64,000 nt of DNA, taken from an uncultured Bacteroidota bacterium. Its GTDB lineage: Bacteria > Bacteroidota > Bacteroidia > Chitinophagales > Chitinophagaceae. The DNA lies in assembly GCA_903837525.1 (NCBI GenBank), contig CAILUU010000055.1:54380-118379 (forward strand), given 5' to 3'. Positions within the stretch are counted from its first letter, which is position 1. Every line of letters starts with the position of its first letter. Position numbers and translations under genes: made by a program. The notes beneath the pieces are model-generated. The model saw only the letters and a program-made list of their open reading frames with translations. It did not search any database and was not told where the DNA came from. Of this stretch, positions 17,125 to 25,330 are shown piece by piece.

Positions 17125-18057
17125 ATGAAGAAATTATTTAGTCTCCTATTTTTGCTGCCATTTTTTGCTATGGCACAAGAAAAAATAATTAATCATACCG
17201 TAGCCCCAAAAGAAAGTTATAGCAGCATTGGTCGTTTGTACAATATTAATGGACGAGAATTAGCTAATTACAACAATTTAGAATACGAAAAAGGATTAGC
17301 TATTGGTCAAGTTTTAAAAGTGCTTGTTAAAGAAGGTACACCAATAGTCGCTCAACAACCCATTATAAAAACTGAAACGGTTATTCCAAAAAATACACCA
17401 AGTGTGAAGCCAAATGGCGAAGCTATCTACCATAGTGTAGCCTCAAAAGAAACTTTATATGGCGTAAGTAAAAAATATAATGTTTCTATAGCAGATATTA
17501 AAAAATGGAACAGTTTAACAGTAGATGACTTAAGTGAAGGTGCAAAAATTATTGTAGGTTATTCAGGTACTAATAGTAAAGCTGTAACTATCGTTAAAAA
17601 AGAAGTAGCTCCCGAGGAAGTTAAAAACCCAGTAATTGAAACACCTAAAGTAACAGAAGTTAAAAAAATAGAACCTGCAAATGAAATAAAACCTATTGCT
17701 ACAACAATAAGTGTAAAAAGTATAGGTACTGGGTTTGATGGCGGTTTCTTTAAAACAGCATTTGATACAAAAGAAGGTTGGGAAGTAACCAAAGAAAATG
17801 GCACTGCTGCCGTATTTAAAAGTACTAGCGGTTGGGATGATGGAAAATATTATTGCTTACACAATAGTGCTGTACAAGGCTCCATTGCAAAAATTACAAA
17901 TAATGCCAACGGTAAAATTATTTATGCAAAAGTGCTTGATTTAATACCCGATATAAAACAAAATTCGGGTATAGTTTTGCGTATAAGTAATGCCGCAGCT
18001 AGTGAGTTAGGTGTTGTCGAAAATCAGTTTGATTGCACTATTAATTATTCAAAATAA
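17125..18057 (+). CDS. Secreted LysM protein with RlpA-like double-psi beta-barrel C terminus
   Basis: A 310-residue exported protein. The ATG at 17125 gives a signal peptide 'MKKLFSLLFLLPFFAMAQ', so I prefer it to the upstream TTG. Two LysM peptidoglycan-binding domains follow: one around 'HTVAPKESYSSIGRLYNING' (about 24-65) and one around 'HSVASKETLYGVSKKYNVS' (about 105-145). A Pro/Lys/Glu-rich linker leads to a C-terminal domain whose 'ITNNANGKIIYAKVLDLIPD' and 'LRISNAAASELGV' fit the RlpA/expansin-like barrel pattern. It probably acts in the periplasm on the cell wall. It is followed 5 nt later by a secreted C1 peptidase, so the two are likely one operon. Confidence 0.75.
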   Translation: MKKLFSLLFLLPFFAMAQEKIINHTVAPKESYSSIGRLYNINGRELANYNNLEYEKGLAIGQVLKVLVKEGTPIVAQQPIIKTETVIPKNTPSVKPNGEAIYHSVASKETLYGVSKKYNVSIADIKKWNSLTVDDLSEGAKIIVGYSGTNSKAVTIVKKEVAPEEVKNPVIETPKVTEVKKIEPANEIKPIATTISVKSIGTGFDGGFFKTAFDTKEGWEVTKENGTAAVFKSTSGWDDGKYYCLHNSAVQGSIAKITNNANGKIIYAKVLDLIPDIKQNSGIVLRISNAAASELGVVENQFDCTINYSK

Positions 18058-18062
18058 AAAAA

Positions 18063-19361
18063 ATGAAAAAAATTGTATGGTGTTTAGTCTGTGGATTTTT
18101 TAGTTTTTATGGGTATGCACAAACCGATGTAGAAGCTGGAAACCCAGCTTTGCAAAAAGCAAATGCAGAAAAAGCAAAAATTGAAAAAGTTGAGCAAAGA
18201 AAAAAGACTACAGAAAGTTTTGTAGACGTAAAAATAGTACCAGCTACCGATATAAAAAATCAAGGAATGACAGGTACTTGTTGGTGCTTTTCTGGAACAT
18301 CTTTAGTGGAAAGCCAGTGTGTAAAAAATAATTTAGGCACTTTTGATTTAAGTGAAATGTATTCGGTAAGGAATACCTATTTAGGTAAAGCTAAAAATTA
18401 TATTTTACGACAAGGCCGCACTCAATTTAGTGAAGGAGGTTTAGGGCATGATTTAATTAACGCAATTGTAAAATATGGTGCAATTCCAGAAGCTATTTAT
18501 AGCGGAGCAAAACCTGCTACTAGCAACATACCTTCTAAATTTGCTAGTAAGGTTACCACTGAAACAAAGCCAATTGCCGAAGTTAAATCTAGCGACGCAC
18601 CAACTACAATAGCTGAACATAACCATGTAAAATTAATTACTAGCTTAAAGCGTTACTTAGATAGTATTATTGGATTAAAAATAATTCCAGAAAATTGGGA
18701 TACTGGTTTTGAACGTATTTTAGATACCGAGTTAGGGGTAGCACCATCTAAATTTATTTATGATGGAAAGGAGTATACGCCCAAAACATTTGCTAGTAAC
18801 ATTTTAAAGTTTAACGCTGATGATTATGTTAACATAACTTCTTTTACAGATCACCCTTACTACAAGCCCTTTATTTTACAAGTGCCTGATAATTTTAGTA
18901 ATGGGGCATATTATAACTTGCCTTTAGACGAAATGATGCAACTTACCAAAGATGCACTTAATAAAGGGTATAGTGTTTTATGGGATGCCGATGTAAGTAA
19001 TGATGGGTTTATGCAAAAAATTGGCGTTGCAATTAATATGAATAAGATGGATATGGGGAATTTGAAAAAGGCACAATTTGTTACAGGAAATGCTACAGAA
19101 GGTAAATGGGATGCAGAAGAAAGACAACGTCTTTTTGAAAACCTAACAACACAAGATGATCATTTAATGCACATTATTGGTATGGGTAAAAATAAAGAAG
19201 GCAAATCTTTTTTTAATGTAAAAAATTCTTGGGGAGATATAGGGCCAAACCATGGTTTTATAAATGTATCGGAAGGGTATTTTGCTATAAATACAATTAG
19301 CCTTATTGTACCAAAGGCTGCACTAAGTAAAGCAGTGTTGGAAAAATTAAAAATGAAGTAA
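18063..19361 (+). CDS. C1 family cysteine peptidase, bleomycin hydrolase/PepC-like, with signal peptide
   Basis: A 432-residue papain-fold peptidase of the bleomycin hydrolase/aminopeptidase C group. The catalytic Cys is in 'NQGMTGTCWCFSGTSLVES', the His in 'DDHLMHIIGMGK' and the Asn in 'FNVKNSWGD', all intact and in the expected order. Unlike typical cytosolic PepC it begins with 'MKKIVWCLVCGFFSFYGYAQ', a clear signal peptide, so it likely acts outside the cytoplasm. It starts 5 nt after the LysM protein stop and is followed by a terminator. Confidence 0.85.
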   Translation: MKKIVWCLVCGFFSFYGYAQTDVEAGNPALQKANAEKAKIEKVEQRKKTTESFVDVKIVPATDIKNQGMTGTCWCFSGTSLVESQCVKNNLGTFDLSEMYSVRNTYLGKAKNYILRQGRTQFSEGGLGHDLINAIVKYGAIPEAIYSGAKPATSNIPSKFASKVTTETKPIAEVKSSDAPTTIAEHNHVKLITSLKRYLDSIIGLKIIPENWDTGFERILDTELGVAPSKFIYDGKEYTPKTFASNILKFNADDYVNITSFTDHPYYKPFILQVPDNFSNGAYYNLPLDEMMQLTKDALNKGYSVLWDADVSNDGFMQKIGVAINMNKMDMGNLKKAQFVTGNATEGKWDAEERQRLFENLTTQDDHLMHIIGMGKNKEGKSFFNVKNSWGDIGPNHGFINVSEGYFAINTISLIVPKAALSKAVLEKLKMK

Positions 19362-19377
19362 CTACATGATAGCGTAT

Positions 19378-19411
19378 AAAAAGCTGCAATTAAATATTGC
19401 GGCTTTTTTAT
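19378..19411 (+). terminator. Rho-independent terminator after the C1 peptidase
   Basis: AAAAGCTGCAAT pairs with ATTGCGGCTTTT (one G-T pair) around a 5-nt loop and continues into TTTATTTTG, about 17 nt after the stop. Confidence 0.8.
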
Positions 19412-19472
19412 TTTGTAATACCATCTTGATTTAATAAGTAATCCAAAGGACTACGTTGAAATCTTAGATGTT

Positions 19473-19490
19473 ACCTGCCTACTAGCAGGT
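19473..19490. repeat. ACCTG...CAGGT palindromic intergenic repeat, copy 2
   Basis: ACCTGC-CTACTA-GCAGGT, a perfect 6-bp inverted repeat followed by ACGTTA, related to the copies at 6973 and 22632. Confidence 0.6.
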
Positions 19491-19529
19491 ACGTTATGCC
19501 GATAGAAAAAAGTCGACTTATTTATTATA

Positions 19530-20480
19530 TCACATCGCTGTAAACCTGTAGCCTCGTAAAAATTCTTCAATAGTCATTTTTTTCTTACCTTCTAATTGTA
19601 GTTCTTTAACTTGTATTAAGCCGTTGGAGCAAGTAAAATGTAAAAATGTTTTTTCATCGGTCTGGTAAACACCTAGAGGTTCAATGTCATCTTGGCGAAT
19701 AATATCGGCTTTAAAAATCTTAAGCACTTTTCCATCAAAAAAAGTAAATGCACCAGGAAAAGGAGATAGGCCTCTGATTAAATTGTGAACTTCATTCACT
19801 GTTTTGGTGAAATCTATTTTGCATGTTTCCGTAAAAATTTTAGGAGCATGTTTTAGAGTTGAGAGTTGAGAGTTGAGAGTTGAACGTTGTGGCGTTTCTT
19901 TTAACGTTTTATCGGCTAAGCCTTTTACAGTTTTTACTAAAAGTTGTGCTCCAATTTCTTTCATTCTATCATGCACATCTCCTGCAGTATCATTTTCGCC
20001 TATGGCAAAAAGTTCTTGTAATAAAATATCACCCGTATCTATTTCATGTTTTAATTTAAAGGTGGTTACACCCGTTTCATTTTCGCCATTAATAACGGCC
20101 CAGTTAATGGGTGCAGCACCACGGTATTGTGGTAATAAACTACCATGTAAATTTACACTGCCCATTGGCGGCATACTCCAAACAACTTCGGGCAACATTC
20201 TAAAAGCTACAACAATTTGCAAATCGGCTCTTAAATATTTTAATTGTGCTAAAAATTCATGGTTTTTTAATTTCTCTGGTTGCAGAATAAATAAATCATT
20301 TTCAACAGCATATTTTTTTACAGCGCTTTGCTGTAAGTGCATCCCTCTGCCCCCAGTTTTGTCTGGTGCAGTTACTACGCCAACAATAGTGCACCCTGCT
20401 TTTACTAACGCATCAATCGATGCAACTGCAAATTCGGGTGTGCCCATAAAAATAATACGTAAGTCTTTGTACTCTTTCAT
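19530..20480 (-). CDS. fmt: Methionyl-tRNA formyltransferase
   Basis: Formylates initiator Met-tRNA with 10-formyl-THF. The 316-residue protein has the N-terminal 'IIFMGTPEFAVASIDAL', the catalytic/folate segment 'GSVNLHGSLLPQYRGAAPIN' (Asn-His-Ser...) and 'HEIDTGDILLQ', then the C-terminal OB-like domain from about residue 215 ('HAPKIFTETCKIDFTKTVNE'). The linker between domains contains 'STLNSQLSTLK', encoded by a 7-bp tandem DNA repeat, which looks like an in-frame insertion. A perfect -7 element (TAACTTTG) lies 26 nt upstream. Confidence 0.95.
   Translation of the reverse strand: MKEYKDLRIIFMGTPEFAVASIDALVKAGCTIVGVVTAPDKTGGRGMHLQQSAVKKYAVENDLFILQPEKLKNHEFLAQLKYLRADLQIVVAFRMLPEVVWSMPPMGSVNLHGSLLPQYRGAAPINWAVINGENETGVTTFKLKHEIDTGDILLQELFAIGENDTAGDVHDRMKEIGAQLLVKTVKGLADKTLKETPQRSTLNSQLSTLKHAPKIFTETCKIDFTKTVNEVHNLIRGLSPFPGAFTFFDGKVLKIFKADIIRQDDIEPLGVYQTDEKTFLHFTCSNGLIQVKELQLEGKKKMTIEEFLRGYRFTAM
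19855..19889. repeat. 7-bp tandem repeat (AGAGTTG)x4 plus one degenerate unit inside fmt
   Basis: Four perfect AGAGTTG units and a fifth AACGTTG form a 35-bp tandem array. It lies inside the fmt frame (minus strand) and encodes a 7-residue periodic linker segment. Confidence 0.9.
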
Positions 20481-20506
20481 TAAAGTGCTTCAAAAGGTTA
20501 AGAAAG

Positions 20507-20514
20507 CAAAGTTA
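20507..20514 (-). promoter_or_regulatory. -7 element (TAACTTTG) for fmt
   Basis: On the minus strand TAACTTTG matches TAnnTTTG and ends 26 nt before the fmt ATG. Confidence 0.45.
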
Positions 20515-20672
20515 ACAGTTAAGGGCTTAATTTAGATTATTGTAAAATGAACTGTAATACCAGCTAACAATTGCGGCATACTTAAATTTCTTTTAGGCAT
20601 CCCTTGTTATAAATAAAAATTATCTTCTTTTAGAAATGTATCTGAGTATACTAAAAAGTGGCTTATTTATAA

Positions 20673-21911
20673 CTATTCAAAATCTTTGTATAATAAATAT
20701 TTTTTACGAATAGCTTTAAACTTTGTTAAATCTGTCTGCCAGCTTTTTTTTATTTCAGCTTCGGTCTTTTTTTGTTTTACTTGTAAAACAAAACTATCAT
20801 TACCTGCTAGCTTATTAATAAAATTATTTTTCAAAAAAAAGGAATCTTTGCCTGGAAATAATTTGTAGGCTGTTAAAAAATAACTTAATTGAATTTTGTT
20901 ATTTATTTTTTTGAGTACTTCCTCAGCAGAGCCATTTACAAACCATCCATAACATTGTTGATAAAAGCATTTACTGCTTTTAGCACCAGCATTGGGCATT
21001 GGTGTGAATTTATATAAATTTTGGGGTAAAGTGGGGTGACCAAATAGTTGAAAAGGATAATCGGTTCCTCTGCCCTCACTACAAACTGTACCTTCAAAAA
21101 AACAAGTGCTTGGGTACATATATATGGCTTGCATACTTTTTAAATTTGGGGATGGCATTACCGGTAAAACATATTTACTAGCATGATCGTAGCCTTTGCA
21201 TTTAATTACTAAGAAATGAAATGGAGTATCGTTGGTTGGTTGAGTGGTTGTGTTGTAACTGTTAATAGCATTGGCTTGTGGCGATAACCATTTTTCGCCT
21301 GCAAGCATCATAGCGTATTCGCCAATCGTCATACCATACACAATCGGCACAGGTTGCATGCCAACAAAACTTTTAAACTTCATATTTAACACAGGGCCAT
21401 CCACATAAAAACCATTGGGGTTTGGCCTGTCTAAAATCAATAAAGGTTTGTGAAATTCTAATGCAGCTTCTAAGTAATATTGTAAAGATGATATGAATGT
21501 ATAAAAGCGTACACCCACATCTTGTATATCAAATAATAAAACATCTACATCTTTTACATCATCTGCCGTTGGTTTTTTATGATCGCCATAAAGGCTAATA
21601 ACAGGTATGCCTGTTTTTTTATCTACTGCATTTGTTACATGTTCACCAGCATCGGCAGTGCCTCTAAAGCCATGCTCTGGACCAAATATTTTTACAATTT
21701 TTATTCCGCTTTTAAGTAAGGTATCTACCAAATGTGTATAGCCTACAATACTTGTTTGGTTTGCAAAAACAGCTACATTTTTGCCTTTAAGTAAAGGGAG
21801 ATAAACTTCCATTCTATCGGCACCAGTAATAATTTTTGATTTGGTAGCTGTTTGAGAAAAAGCAAACAGGCTAAAACATACTAAACAAAGAAAAATAGAA
21901 GCTTTTTTCAT
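20673..21911 (-). CDS. DUF1343/NamZ-like exo-beta-N-acetylmuramidase, secreted
   Basis: A 412-residue protein with signal peptide 'MKKASIFLCLVCFSLFAFSQ'. The DUF1343 signatures are plain: 'FGPEHGFRGTADAGEHV', 'ISLYGDHKKPT', 'LLFDIQDVGVRFYTFISSL', 'ILDRPNPNGFYVDGPVL' and 'PIVYGMTIGEYAMMLAGE'. Members of this family (NamZ of Bacillus subtilis and Tannerella relatives) release N-acetylmuramic acid from peptidoglycan fragments. Here the role in wall recycling is inferred from the family. The conserved His of 'EHG' and the Asp of 'DIQD' are present. It is encoded on the same strand as fmt with a 192-bp spacer, so co-transcription is uncertain. Confidence 0.85.
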   Translation of the reverse strand: MKKASIFLCLVCFSLFAFSQTATKSKIITGADRMEVYLPLLKGKNVAVFANQTSIVGYTHLVDTLLKSGIKIVKIFGPEHGFRGTADAGEHVTNAVDKKTGIPVISLYGDHKKPTADDVKDVDVLLFDIQDVGVRFYTFISSLQYYLEAALEFHKPLLILDRPNPNGFYVDGPVLNMKFKSFVGMQPVPIVYGMTIGEYAMMLAGEKWLSPQANAINSYNTTTQPTNDTPFHFLVIKCKGYDHASKYVLPVMPSPNLKSMQAIYMYPSTCFFEGTVCSEGRGTDYPFQLFGHPTLPQNLYKFTPMPNAGAKSSKCFYQQCYGWFVNGSAEEVLKKINNKIQLSYFLTAYKLFPGKDSFFLKNNFINKLAGNDSFVLQVKQKKTEAEIKKSWQTDLTKFKAIRKKYLLYKDFE

Positions 21912-22135
21912 ATAGTAAAGATGCTAAATTTTTTTTGAATGATTTTACTAATTCTTCTAAATTTGCACAAATTTTATAAGTTCAGAACAGTTGTGCATCT
22001 GACACTGACGTTTAGCATTGAAGTGATGTACAAGATTGATTAAAATAATCTGATTTAAAAAGGTGTATTTTAATTGTGTTGCATTTACTAATGAAGTTGA
22101 ATAATAAAAATTAATTGAATAATAAAAAAATTAAC

Positions 22136-22564
22136 ATGAGTATTGCAAAAAATGGAGATAATGTAACTGTACATTACACAGGTAAATTAACAACCGGAGA
22201 ACAATTTGATTCCAGTAATGGTAGAGACCCTTTGGGTTTTACTATTGGAGCTGGACAAATGATTAAAGGTTTTGATGCTGCTCTGCCAGGTATGGCAATT
22301 GGCGATAAAAAAACGGTTACAATTGTTGCTGCAGAAGCCTATGGAGAAACTAATCCTGAAGCTATCATTCAATTTCCTAAAACAAATGTGCCTGCTGATA
22401 TGGTTTTAGAACCTGGTATGCCGTTAACGCTTACCGACCAAAATGGCCATCCAGTGCAAGTTGTAGTGGTAGAGGTACAGGAAGATATTATAGTTTTAGA
22501 TGCTAATCATGAATTGGCAGGTAAAGATCTGGTATTTGATATTGAATTAGTTTCTATTAACTGA
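22136..22564 (+). CDS. FKBP-type peptidyl-prolyl isomerase, SlyD-like
   Basis: A 142-residue cytosolic prolyl isomerase/chaperone. The ATG at 22136 is preferred over the TTG at 22115. 'VTVHYTGKLTTGEQFDSS' and 'FTIGAGQMIKGFDAALPGMA' are the FKBP-domain motifs. The inserted flap between 'AEAYGETNPEAI' and 'DANHELAGKDLVFDIELV' is the SlyD/FkpB-type IF domain; 'NHELAGKDL' is the family signature. The His/Cys-rich metal-binding tail of E. coli SlyD is absent. Confidence 0.9.
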   Translation: MSIAKNGDNVTVHYTGKLTTGEQFDSSNGRDPLGFTIGAGQMIKGFDAALPGMAIGDKKTVTIVAAEAYGETNPEAIIQFPKTNVPADMVLEPGMPLTLTDQNGHPVQVVVVEVQEDIIVLDANHELAGKDLVFDIELVSIN

Positions 22565-22631
22565 TAAAAAATTAGAAAGATAATTTTAGCAGTTTACGAA
22601 AGTGAACTGCTTTTTTATTTTGGTACCCTCG

Positions 22632-22655
22632 ACCTGACTGCCGACAAAGGCAGGT
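22632..22655. repeat. ACCTG...CAGGT palindromic intergenic repeat, copy 3
   Basis: ACCTGACTGCC-GACAAA-GGCAGGT, an imperfect version of the palindrome at 6973 and 19473. It is followed by the tandem phrase TTTTTAATTCC x2 just before pepT. Confidence 0.6.
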
Positions 22656-22706
22656 ACGGCTTAATAAAATTTTTAATTCCTAATTTTTAATTCCTAATTT
22701 TATTTT

Positions 22707-23957
22707 ATGATAAAAATTAGCCCCGATCAAGTAGCCGAACGCTTTATTAGGTATGTGCAAATAGATACACAAAGCGATCCTACAAGTGCAAAACACCCTA
22801 CTACCGAAAAGCAAAAAGACTTAAGTAAATTATTGCAAAGAGAGCTTTTAGGTATGGGTATTACCAACGCCACAAGTGATGCGTATGGTTATGTTTATGC
22901 AACTATACCAAGCAATAGTACTAAAGGCAATATACCAGCTATTTGTTTTTGCAGCCATGTAGATACAGCACCAGATTGTAGCGGAACAAATGTTAAGCCT
23001 ATTTACCATCGATATTATGATGGAAATGATATTATATTGCCAGATGATTCTTCGCAAGTGCTTACCCTTGCTAATTCTCCTTATTTAAAGCAACACATAA
23101 ATCATGGTGTAATTACTGCAAGTGGTTTAACCCTGTTGGGTGCAGATGATAAAGCAGGGGTAAGTGCAATCATGGAAGCGGCATTATTCTTTATACAAAA
23201 CCCAGCAGTAAAACATGGGGATATTAAAATTTTATTTACACCAGATGAGGAAGTAGGACAAGGCACTGCAAAGATTGATATGCAAAAACTAGGAGCAAGT
23301 TTTGGTTATACCTTAGATGGTGGCGAAGCTGGAAGTTTTGAAGATGAAACCTTTAGTGCCGATGGTAGTACTATTACAATTAACGGTGTAATTACTCACC
23401 CAGGTTATGCAAAAAATAAATTAGTAAATGCTTTAAAAATTGCTGGCGAAATTTTAGCTGCATTGCCTATAAACGAGTGGAGCCCAGAAACTACAGATGG
23501 CAGAGAAGGTTTTGTACATCCAGTAGCTGTAAATGGTATTTCGGAAAAGGCTACCATACAATTTATTGTAAGAGATTTTGTAACAGCTGAGTTAGCTAAC
23601 CACCATGCAAGTCTTAAAAAAATCGCAGAAGATGTTATTGCAAAACATATTGGTGCAACCATGGAATATAGTGTACAAGAACAATATAGAAACATGAAAG
23701 ATATACTAGTGCAATATCCTCAAGTGTCAGCCTATGCCAAAGAAGCTATTGAACGAGCAGGACTAACGGTTACCAATGATAGCATACGTGGTGGTACAGA
23801 TGGTAGCCGATTAAGTTATATGGGAATGCCCTGCCCCAATATTTTTACTGGTATGCAAAATATCCACAGTAAATTGGAGTGGGTGGGTACAAAAGATATG
23901 GCAAAAGCTGCAGAAACTATTGTGCATTTGTCTATGATTTGGGAGGAGAGGAGTTAG
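22707..23957 (+). CDS. pepT: Peptidase T (tripeptide aminopeptidase)
   Basis: A 416-residue M20 metallopeptidase that removes the N-terminal residue of tripeptides in the cytosol. The metal ligands are visible: 'CFCSHVDTAPD' (HxD, about 75-85), 'LLGADDKAGVSAIME' (Asp), 'FTPDEEVGQGTAKID' (Glu-Glu) and 'TLDGGEAGSFEDETFSAD' typical of PepT. The C-terminal 'SIRGGTDGSRLSYMGMPCPN' and 'NIHSKLEWV' carry the last ligand. The length is normal. Confidence 0.95.
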   Translation: MIKISPDQVAERFIRYVQIDTQSDPTSAKHPTTEKQKDLSKLLQRELLGMGITNATSDAYGYVYATIPSNSTKGNIPAICFCSHVDTAPDCSGTNVKPIYHRYYDGNDIILPDDSSQVLTLANSPYLKQHINHGVITASGLTLLGADDKAGVSAIMEAALFFIQNPAVKHGDIKILFTPDEEVGQGTAKIDMQKLGASFGYTLDGGEAGSFEDETFSADGSTITINGVITHPGYAKNKLVNALKIAGEILAALPINEWSPETTDGREGFVHPVAVNGISEKATIQFIVRDFVTAELANHHASLKKIAEDVIAKHIGATMEYSVQEQYRNMKDILVQYPQVSAYAKEAIERAGLTVTNDSIRGGTDGSRLSYMGMPCPNIFTGMQNIHSKLEWVGTKDMAKAAETIVHLSMIWEERS

Positions 23958-23979
23958 TTTTTATAGTACCATATTTTCA

Positions 23980-24031
23980 CGCAGAGGTGGAGAGCCGCAG
24001 AGAAAAGCCACTGCGTCTCTCCGCCTCTGCG
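23980..24031. repeat. Long palindromic intergenic repeat (CGCAGAGG type)
   Basis: Two 21-nt arms (23980-24000 and 24011-24031) are inverted copies with 19 of 21 positions pairing, around the 10-nt loop AGAAAAGCCA. The G+C-rich arms stand out from the surrounding AT-rich DNA. It lies between pepT and the aminotransferase promoter and may also terminate pepT transcription. I recognise the CGCAGAGG phrase as a dispersed element in Bacteroidota. Confidence 0.75.
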
Positions 24032-24041
24032 GTTATTTAAC

Positions 24042-24049
24042 TAATTTTG
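24042..24049 (+). promoter_or_regulatory. -7 element (TAATTTTG) for the class III aminotransferase
   Basis: TAATTTTG matches TAnnTTTG and ends 4 nt before the ATG at 24054, with the large palindrome just upstream. Confidence 0.55.
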
Positions 24050-24053
24050 CCGC

Positions 24054-25265
24054 ATGACCAATCGCCAACTTTTTTTACAACACATAGGGCAAACTTCCGA
24101 AGCACCTTTAGCATTAGAAATTGTAAAAGCCGAAGGTTGCAAATTGTATGATGTAAATGGGGCAGCATATATTGATTTAATTGGAGGAATTAGTGTTTGT
24201 AATATTGGGCATAAACATCCAAAAGTTGTAGAAGCCATAAAAAAACAAGCCGATGATTATTTACACATTATGGTTTATGGAGAGTTGGTACAAAGCCCTC
24301 AAGTACAATATGCAAAAGCATTAACCAAACATTTACCAGCAACATTAAACTCCGTATTTTTTACCGCAAGTGGGAGTGAGGCTACCGAAGGCGCCATGAA
24401 ATTAGCCAAACGCTTTACCAAGCGTACACAAATAATTTCATTTAAAAATAGTTACCATGGTAGCACACAAGGTGCATTAAGTATTATGGGTGATGAGTAT
24501 TGGCGAAATGCTTTTAGGCCATTATTGCCTAACACCATGCAACTTAATTATAATTCGTTTGAAGATTTAGAAAATATAACTACACAAACAGCTTGTGTAA
24601 TTGCCGAAACGGTGCAAGCCGAAGCTGGAGTTTTAATACCAAAAAATAATTGGCTAAAAGCATTGCGTAAAAAATGTACTGAAACGGCAACACTTTTAAT
24701 TTTAGATGAAATACAATGTGGCTTTGGTCGTAACGGAACACTTTGGGCTTTTGAACAATTTGATATTGTGCCAGATGTATTGTTATTGGGTAAAGCTTTA
24801 GGTGGTGGCATGCCCTTAGGAGCTTTTGTAGCCGATAAAAAAATAATGGATTTCTTATCGCATAATCCTGTGCTAGGACATATCAATACATTTGGAGGGC
24901 ACCCGGTTTGTTGTGCCGCTGGTTTAGCTGCATTTAATGTATTGTTAGATGAAAAATTAATTGATGCTGTAAATAGAAAAGGAGAATTATTTGTTTCGTT
25001 GCTAACAAAGTGGTCAGACGGTTCTAAACCGTCAAGACCCCTAGAGATAGATAAAGTAAATGCCTGTGGATTAATGATTGCGGTTTACTTTAAAGATTTT
25101 GAAACAAATAAGAAAATAATTGATGCATTAATTACAGAAGGTGTTTTTACTGATTGGTTTTTGTTTGCTAGTAATTGTTTGCGTATAGCACCACCGTTAA
25201 CTATTAGTGAGGAGGAGATAAAATTAGCTTGTGAAAAAATTATGTCAGTAGTGGCTCAGTTTTAA
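24054..25265 (+). CDS. Aspartate aminotransferase family protein, class III PLP-dependent
   Basis: A 403-residue class III aminotransferase of the acetylornithine/4-aminobutyrate group. Visible are 'YIDLIGGISVCNIGHKHP', 'FFTASGSEATEGAMKLAKRF', 'SYHGSTQGALS', 'LILDEIQCGFGRNGTLWAFE' and the PLP-lysine loop 'DVLLLGKALGGGMPLGAF' (Lys about residue 249). 'NTFGGHPVCCAAGLAAF' is typical. The amino donor cannot be decided; no arginine-biosynthesis genes flank it. Near residues 320-335 the sequence 'WSDGSKPSRPLEID' coincides with a DNA palindrome, suggesting a small in-frame insertion at a surface loop. Confidence 0.88.
   Translation: MTNRQLFLQHIGQTSEAPLALEIVKAEGCKLYDVNGAAYIDLIGGISVCNIGHKHPKVVEAIKKQADDYLHIMVYGELVQSPQVQYAKALTKHLPATLNSVFFTASGSEATEGAMKLAKRFTKRTQIISFKNSYHGSTQGALSIMGDEYWRNAFRPLLPNTMQLNYNSFEDLENITTQTACVIAETVQAEAGVLIPKNNWLKALRKKCTETATLLILDEIQCGFGRNGTLWAFEQFDIVPDVLLLGKALGGGMPLGAFVADKKIMDFLSHNPVLGHINTFGGHPVCCAAGLAAFNVLLDEKLIDAVNRKGELFVSLLTKWSDGSKPSRPLEIDKVNACGLMIAVYFKDFETNKKIIDALITEGVFTDWFLFASNCLRIAPPLTISEEEIKLACEKIMSVVAQF
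25017..25033. repeat. Palindrome GACGGTT-CTA-AACCGTC within the aminotransferase gene
   Basis: A perfect 7-bp inverted repeat with a 3-nt loop inside a coding frame. Its sequence resembles short palindromes that normally sit between genes in this phylum. Confidence 0.7.
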
Positions 25266-25330
25266 TTCGGATGACAAACCCTCTCCGCCGTTCTATAAAC
25301 CTCTTTTTTATCCAAACTTATACTTTTTGT

